Source: Gammaproteobacteria bacterium
GTDB lineage: Bacteria > Pseudomonadota > Gammaproteobacteria > Pseudomonadales > Azotimanducaceae_A
DNA length: 9,494 bases
Assembly: GCA_012960755.1 (NCBI GenBank)
Contig: DUAT01000188.1
Coordinates: 1-9,494, forward strand
Direction: 5' to 3'
Part shown: positions 5,690-9,494 of the stretch, one piece after another
Layout: each line of letters begins with the position of its first letter
How positions within the stretch are numbered: position 1 is the stretch's first letter
Position numbers and translations under genes: made by a program
Notes under the pieces: model-generated
The model's database searches: none
The model's input: the letters and a program-made list of their open reading frames with translations, nothing else
Told to the model about the DNA's origin: nothing

Positions 5690-6475
5690 ATGGCCAATCC
5701 AGACTTCACCTGTATTCTCTACCAGGAGTCACCACCACTTGCGCTGATAACCATCAATCGCCCGGAAAAGCATAACGCCATTTCCCTTGACACCCTGCAG
5801 GAGCTGCATCGAGCGGTAGACCTGGCGTCAACCAATGAGGACATTCGTGTTATTGCGATTACCGGTGCCGGGGGCAAGGCATTCGCATCAGGATCTGATC
5901 TCAACGAAGTGGCCGATCGTGATCTCAGAAAAGCGATGGAGCCTATTATTCAGGGTCTTGCACAACAGTTGGAAAATACACCCAAGCCCACCATTGCCGC
6001 GATTGATGGTATTTGCATGGGCGGCGGCCTGGAAATTGCGCTTGGGTGTGATTTACGGGTCTGTACGCCATCCAGTCGTTTCGCGACCCCCGAGGGAAAA
6101 CTCGGGATCATTCCCGGCGGCGGTGCAACGGCACGACTACCAAGAATTGTTGGCCGGGGTTGGGGAATGGAGATGCTCCTGATGGGAAACCCCATCGATG
6201 CCGAGCGGGCCATTCAGATTGGATTGGTAACCCGGATTGTTGAATCCAAGGATCTGCTGACGGAAATTGACAAAATGGCAGAGCACCTTGCTTCGTTCGC
6301 ACCCTTCGTCCCACAATTTATGAAGGCCATGGTCCACCAGGGTATGGAAGGCAGCAAAGAATCAGCATTGGCAATGGAAAAGTTCGCCCAGGGAGCGCTG
6401 GTGCAAACTGAAGATAAGGCGGAGGGAATCAGTGCTTTTTTGGGTAAGAGGAAGCCTAAGTTCTTTGGCAGATAA
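5690..6475 (+). CDS. enoyl-CoA hydratase/isomerase (crotonase) family protein
   Basis: The protein has 261 residues, the standard length for a single-domain crotonase. The oxyanion-hole region is FASGSDLNE (65-73), replacing the more usual F-x-A-G-x-D, together with GGGLEIALGCD (111-121). Both catalytic glutamates expected of a hydratase are present: Glu115 in GGGLE and Glu135 in TPEGKLGIIPGGG. It therefore probably adds water to 2-enoyl-CoA in beta-oxidation or a related degradation pathway; the chain length or specific acyl group cannot be read from the sequence. ATG 5690 follows a modest SD-like GGA about 9 nt upstream. It is flanked by an acyl-CoA thioesterase and a sulfurtransferase in the same orientation, with gaps near 100 bp, so co-transcription is possible but not certain. 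Confidence 0.93.
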   Translation: MANPDFTCILYQESPPLALITINRPEKHNAISLDTLQELHRAVDLASTNEDIRVIAITGAGGKAFASGSDLNEVADRDLRKAMEPIIQGLAQQLENTPKPTIAAIDGICMGGGLEIALGCDLRVCTPSSRFATPEGKLGIIPGGGATARLPRIVGRGWGMEMLLMGNPIDAERAIQIGLVTRIVESKDLLTEIDKMAEHLASFAPFVPQFMKAMVHQGMEGSKESALAMEKFAQGALVQTEDKAEGISAFLGKRKPKFFGR

Positions 6476-6565
6476 AAATGACTCACTGAATCCCCTTGTC
6501 TGTAGAATCTTCAAAGGTTTTACCAGTAAACTCACCGAACCCACCAATGACGAGAATTGAACCAA

Positions 6566-7432
6566 ATGGCTTACAAACACCCTGAATACCTGATCAGCAC
6601 GGAAGAACTCAACCGGGTGAAGGGGGATGCAAATGTAGCCATCTTCGACGCCACTGTATCATTGGTTCCGAACCCTCCCGGGTACAAGGCCATTTCTGGA
6701 CGGGATGACTACCAGAAGGAACACATCCCGGGCGCTCATTTTCTTGACCTGATGAAGGATCTTGCTGATACCAGCAGTGGCTTCGGTTTTACCCTGCCTT
6801 CGATTGATCAGCTGCAGTCAGCATTTCGCAAAGCCGGGATCAGCAATGGCTCAAGGGTAGTTTTCTATAGCACCGGTCACATGATGTGGGCCACCCGGGC
6901 CTGGTGGATGCTGAAATCCAGCGGTCACGAAAATGTTGCCGTACTCGACGGCGGATTCGCAAAGTGGAAAGCCGAAGAGCTGTCTGTCTCCATTGACAGT
7001 ACTCCCATTTCAGAAGGAGACTTCCAGGTAAAATTTGATGCTAACCGCTGGGCAGATAAAGCCAAAGTATTGGCATCCGTCAGTGATGCTGAAACCTGTA
7101 CGATAAACGCACTCTCACCCGGCGTTTATTCCGGTGAAGCCGACATGAACTACGGCAGAAAAGGTCATATCGAAAACAGCAAGAACGTTTACTATGATGA
7201 AGTGTTAAATGATGGCTGCTTCAAATCTGCTGATGATTTAGCCACCTTGTTTACACAGAAAGGCGTGCTCGCAAAACCGCAGGTGATCGCCTACTGCGGT
7301 GGCGGTATTTCCGCCACTATCGATGCCCTGGCGCTAAACCTGATTGGCCACGAAAATGTTGCCGTCTACGATGGTTCGATGAGTGAATGGGCCAGCGATG
7401 CAAGTCTTCCGTTAGTGACTGGTAACGAGTAA
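6566..7432 (+). CDS. two-domain sulfurtransferase (thiosulfate / 3-mercaptopyruvate sulfurtransferase, SseA-like)
   Basis: Starting at ATG 6566 the protein has 288 residues, typical of tandem rhodanese proteins. The first rhodanese domain contains GRDDYQKEHIPGA, HMMWATRAWWML and VAVLDGGFAKW, and has no cysteine at its loop, so it is the inactive structural domain. The second contains NYGRKGHIENSKN and the active-site loop YCGGGIS with catalytic Cys244, which would carry the persulfide. Family members move sulfane sulfur from thiosulfate or 3-mercaptopyruvate to thiols or cyanide; the donor here is unproven. A TTG at 6557 is in frame but has no SD at proper spacing; GAG near 6552 suits the ATG poorly but better. 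In this neighbourhood of thiol/selenol proteins it adds to a sulfur-redox theme, though a direct link is only inferred. Confidence 0.93.
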   Translation: MAYKHPEYLISTEELNRVKGDANVAIFDATVSLVPNPPGYKAISGRDDYQKEHIPGAHFLDLMKDLADTSSGFGFTLPSIDQLQSAFRKAGISNGSRVVFYSTGHMMWATRAWWMLKSSGHENVAVLDGGFAKWKAEELSVSIDSTPISEGDFQVKFDANRWADKAKVLASVSDAETCTINALSPGVYSGEADMNYGRKGHIENSKNVYYDEVLNDGCFKSADDLATLFTQKGVLAKPQVIAYCGGGISATIDALALNLIGHENVAVYDGSMSEWASDASLPLVTGNE

Positions 7433-7542
7433 ATACTGAATGGGCCAATCGAATCGGTGTAGAAGCTCCAGTAAATTGTAAATCAACACGCATAGATAGA
7501 CTGGAATAGAGATGATTTCCTGTATCCAAAGGCAGTGACAGA
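7433..7542. other. convergent intergenic gap, no clear terminator
   Basis: This gap lies between the rightward sulfurtransferase gene and the leftward barrel gene. An inverted repeat TCCAGT/ACTGGA (7467-7472 and 7500-7505) has a long loop and no T-run. No shared bidirectional terminator, promoter or small gene could be supported. Confidence 0.6.
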
Positions 7543-8718
7543 TCAGAAATATTCGGTAACCCCGAGATACCAGGCGTCATTGTCATCGGATCGAGCATAG
7601 TCCAGCCGGATATTGATCCTCTGGGATTTCATGACCATGAAGCGTAACCCAACCCCATAGCTTGGAATCACATCATCATCAAACTTCTCGGTGGTATCGT
7701 TTCCAATGATCCCGCCCCCGGCGAATGCAACCAACCCCCAGCGCTTGTAGACGTTCCAACGGGCTTCAACCTGTGCGGACAAGGATTTCTTGCTCAGGTA
7801 CCTGGTTACCGGAAAACCACGAAGATCCAATCGACAGGTATCCCATAGGGGCATCTCACCCGACTTGGTGCAACCGTTTACATCCCAGGCAACCACCAGC
7901 GGGCTTACGAGTTGATGATAGCCACGCAGTCGCAGATAGTATTGTTCATACTTTGAGACATTTCGGCCAGACTGACCACTGATCAGAATCTTGCTGTCGA
8001 ATCGCAGGCCATTGTATGCGTTCGTCGTATTGTCACGGGTGTCGTACTCGATTGTCAGACCCAGTGAAGGAGATTGGATTTGTGATTCAACGTTGTAATC
8101 CGGAAGGTCCAGGTTGAGGTCTAAATCCTGCGAGATATCCAGATAGCGAACAAGCCCGCCAAGGTACCACGAACTTTCCATAACCCTGCGTGAAAGCGTG
8201 ACCTGTGCAAAATAGCCGCTAATCAGCCAATAAGCCAGGTTTCCCTCCTGCGAAGGATCGGGATCCACAAGTTCAAGTTTAAAGTCGCCGTAGCCACCAG
8301 CTGCGGTAAATCGCCATCGATCCTCATCCCAGTAGTTCTGTTGCATCACACCGATAGCGTAGCTCTCATTGTCTGTGTAACCACCTCCCACCCCGGTGAA
8401 CGACGGCGGTTGAGCTTTTTTCTGCTCCTCGGACTGTGGATAGTAATATGCTCCTGCCACAACCAGCCCGCTGCCAAAGGTTGGGTTGGAAACGGGGACG
8501 GGCACGACGACAAGATTCTCAGAACCGAGTTTGAACTTACTTTTCTCTTCGCGAACATCCGGCACTGAGTCGACGAGACCCGTAGACACTGAATAATCAG
8601 AACGTGAGGGTTGGCTCTGCTGATCCTCGGCTTCGATTTCTGCATTGCAGAACGGCGTAAGCAACAACAGGCATAGCCAAGCGGGGGATAACGTCTTTGT
8701 TAAAACAGACTGGCGCAT
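7543..8718 (-). CDS. BamA/TamA-family (bacterial surface antigen type) outer-membrane beta-barrel protein
   Basis: The 391-residue protein starts with a signal peptide: positive N-region, hydrophobic AWLCLLLLTPFCNA, probable cleavage after Ala26. The rest is rich in alternating strands and ends in Tyr-Phe (GVTEYF), the usual C-terminal signature recognised by the BAM machinery. D-L-R-G-F-P recalls the conserved (V/L)RG(F/Y) tip of loop 6 in Omp85 barrels, and GLRFMVMKSQRINIRLDYA matches the closing strands of surface-antigen domains. It is too short for POTRA domains like those of BamA, so it is a barrel-only member of unknown cargo or function. Its start is only 13 bp from the remnant of another barrel gene, suggesting an original outer-membrane gene pair. 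The stop is TGA; no frameshift is seen. Confidence 0.85.
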   Translation of the reverse strand: MRQSVLTKTLSPAWLCLLLLTPFCNAEIEAEDQQSQPSRSDYSVSTGLVDSVPDVREEKSKFKLGSENLVVVPVPVSNPTFGSGLVVAGAYYYPQSEEQKKAQPPSFTGVGGGYTDNESYAIGVMQQNYWDEDRWRFTAAGGYGDFKLELVDPDPSQEGNLAYWLISGYFAQVTLSRRVMESSWYLGGLVRYLDISQDLDLNLDLPDYNVESQIQSPSLGLTIEYDTRDNTTNAYNGLRFDSKILISGQSGRNVSKYEQYYLRLRGYHQLVSPLVVAWDVNGCTKSGEMPLWDTCRLDLRGFPVTRYLSKKSLSAQVEARWNVYKRWGLVAFAGGGIIGNDTTEKFDDDVIPSYGVGLRFMVMKSQRINIRLDYARSDDNDAWYLGVTEYF

Positions 8719-8731
8719 TTTTGTTCTCTAA

Positions 8732-8869
8732 AAATACCAGGCGCATTCGCAAACCCGGAATGAAAACTGACTTCGTATCCAGGGTCGGCGACGGTTTGTA
8801 ATTGTACTGGAAATTGGAGGTGAGCGTGATGTTCTGTGTCACCTGGACGCGCAGTGGACTCGTCCTACT
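8732..8869 (-). pseudogene. 3' remnant of an outer-membrane beta-barrel gene
   Basis: In one frame the leftward strand encodes PLRVQVTQNITLTSNFQYNY and then KPSPTLDTKSVFIPG and LRMRLVF. The pattern is amphipathic strand, turn, and a final strand with hydrophobic residues at alternate positions ending in Phe. This is the usual end of an outer-membrane barrel and is reminiscent of DUF481-like proteins. There is no start codon or 5' part: the frame is closed by TGA at 8870-8872. After LVF the frame does not stop at once, but loss of one T from the TTTTT run at the end would give TAG immediately. Its position against an rRNA operon end suggests that the 5' part was lost by rearrangement. The family name is uncertain. 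Confidence 0.5.
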
Positions 8870-8926
8870 TCACATGGTTCCCGTGGGGCCGCCGAGGTGT
8901 GAGGGTGGAATAGTAGAAGCCAACAA

Positions 8927-8955
8927 AAATCCCCGCCACTACGTGGCGAGGATTT
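8927..8955 (-). terminator. intrinsic terminator of the rRNA operon
   Basis: A 13-bp stem (8927-8939 with 8943-8955, one G-T pair) closes on a 3-nt loop. On the leftward strand it ends in GGGGATTTTTGTT, giving the U-rich tail. It begins 8 nt after the 5S gene and is the operon end. Confidence 0.92.
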
Positions 8956-8963
8956 CTTATTAA

Positions 8964-9082
8964 ATGCCTGACAATGTCCTACTCTCACATGGGAACCCCC
9001 ACACTACCATCGGCGCAAAGTCGTTTCACTACTGAGTTCGAGATGGGATCAGGTGGTACCAACTTGCTATGTTCATCAGGCA
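8964..9082 (-). rRNA. rrf: 5S ribosomal RNA
   Basis: The reverse complement starts TGCCTGATGAAC and ends TTGTCAGGCAT, so the two ends pair to form helix I. Inside are conserved 5S blocks such as CCCATCTCGAACTCAG, GTGAAACG, GCGCCGATGGTAGTG and CATGTGAGAGTAGG, near-identical to E. coli 5S. The length of 119 nt is normal. It lies downstream of the 23S gene on the same strand, the usual bacterial order, and is followed by a terminator. Confidence 0.97.
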
Positions 9083-9294
9083 AACTGTTTTGTTGCTGCT
9101 GGCATCACCAGGAACAACGAATTCTTCTTTCTAACAAAACCGTTAAGGTCTTATGAGAAAGAAAAGATAGAAAATGATAAAGGAATGTAAACACATCCAT
9201 ATTCAATACGCGTGCAGTATCAAATTAATGTTACTGACTATTTCAAGGTCTTATCCTATATAACGTCACAATCTTATTAGAATGTTCAAGTTAT
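9083..9294 (-). other. 23S-5S spacer with a hairpin and a 10-bp direct repeat
   Basis: No tRNA gene is recognisable in this 212-bp AT-rich spacer. A bulged hairpin (GTTG/CAAC at 9092-9095 and 9115-9118, CTGG/CCAG at 9099-9102 and 9108-9111) lies just upstream of the 5S 5' end and could be a processing structure. AAGGTCTTAT occurs at 9145-9154 and 9245-9254, exactly 100 bp apart. Confidence 0.6.

Positions 9295-9494
<200 letters not shown>

Noticed and set aside
6547..6585. Twelve-codon ORF overlapping the sulfurtransferase start
   Set aside because: No SD and no feature beyond the start codon; likely chance.
7467..7505. Inverted repeat TCCAGT/ACTGGA as a bidirectional terminator
   Set aside because: The 6-bp stem has a 27-nt loop and no T-run on either strand.
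9083..9294. tRNA gene in the 23S-5S spacer
   Set aside because: No cloverleaf, T-loop or CCA end could be found on either strand.

Overview
The window looks like chromosomal DNA from a gammaproteobacterium, probably marine and of moderate GC. The 5S rRNA and the 23S rRNA 3' end on the right edge align closely with the Escherichia coli sequences as I remember them. The protein genes (TesB, crotonase, SseA-like sulfurtransferase, Lrp/AsnC regulator, BamA/TamA-like barrel) are also typical of that group. The species cannot be named from this sequence.

Layout, left to right. Positions 1-82 are the end of a 14-bp tandem repeat array that runs off the window. A leftward saccharopine/lysine-dehydrogenase-type gene (203-1309) is divergent from a rightward Lrp/AsnC regulator (1441-1866); the spacer carries a palindrome over a candidate -10 box. 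Next, rightward, are a thioredoxin-domain fusion protein (1910-3481) and, directly abutting it, a UGSC-family selenoprotein gene (3482-4003) that reads through an in-frame TGA at 3758-3760. A strong intrinsic terminator follows (4029-4069). A secreted SRPBCC-fold gene (4118-4639) is then interrupted by a second in-frame TGA (4325-4327) with the frame intact on both sides. Rightward genes for an acyl-CoA thioesterase (4723-5586), an enoyl-CoA hydratase (5690-6475) and a rhodanese-type sulfurtransferase (6566-7432) come next. Facing them is a leftward BamA/TamA-like outer-membrane barrel (7543-8718), preceded by the 3' remnant of another barrel gene. At the right is the end of a leftward rRNA operon: 23S 3' end, spacer, 5S and terminator.

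The main result is selenocysteine. Simple ORF calling splits two genes at TGA codons. The first (U-G-S-C motif, Sec93) belongs to a known selenoprotein family and has a bacterial SECIS-like hairpin just after the UGA. The second, an SRPBCC protein with the TGA at codon 70 close to a conserved Gly-Gly-Cys-Phe-Cys segment, is a candidate selenoprotein that I do not know to have been described. Its hairpin is weaker, so a recent nonsense mutation remains possible. The thioredoxin fusion gene upstream of the UGSC gene suggests a two-component thiol/selenol redox module of unknown substrate, possibly controlled by the adjacent Lrp-type regulator. No Sec machinery genes (selA, selB, selC, selD) lie in the window.
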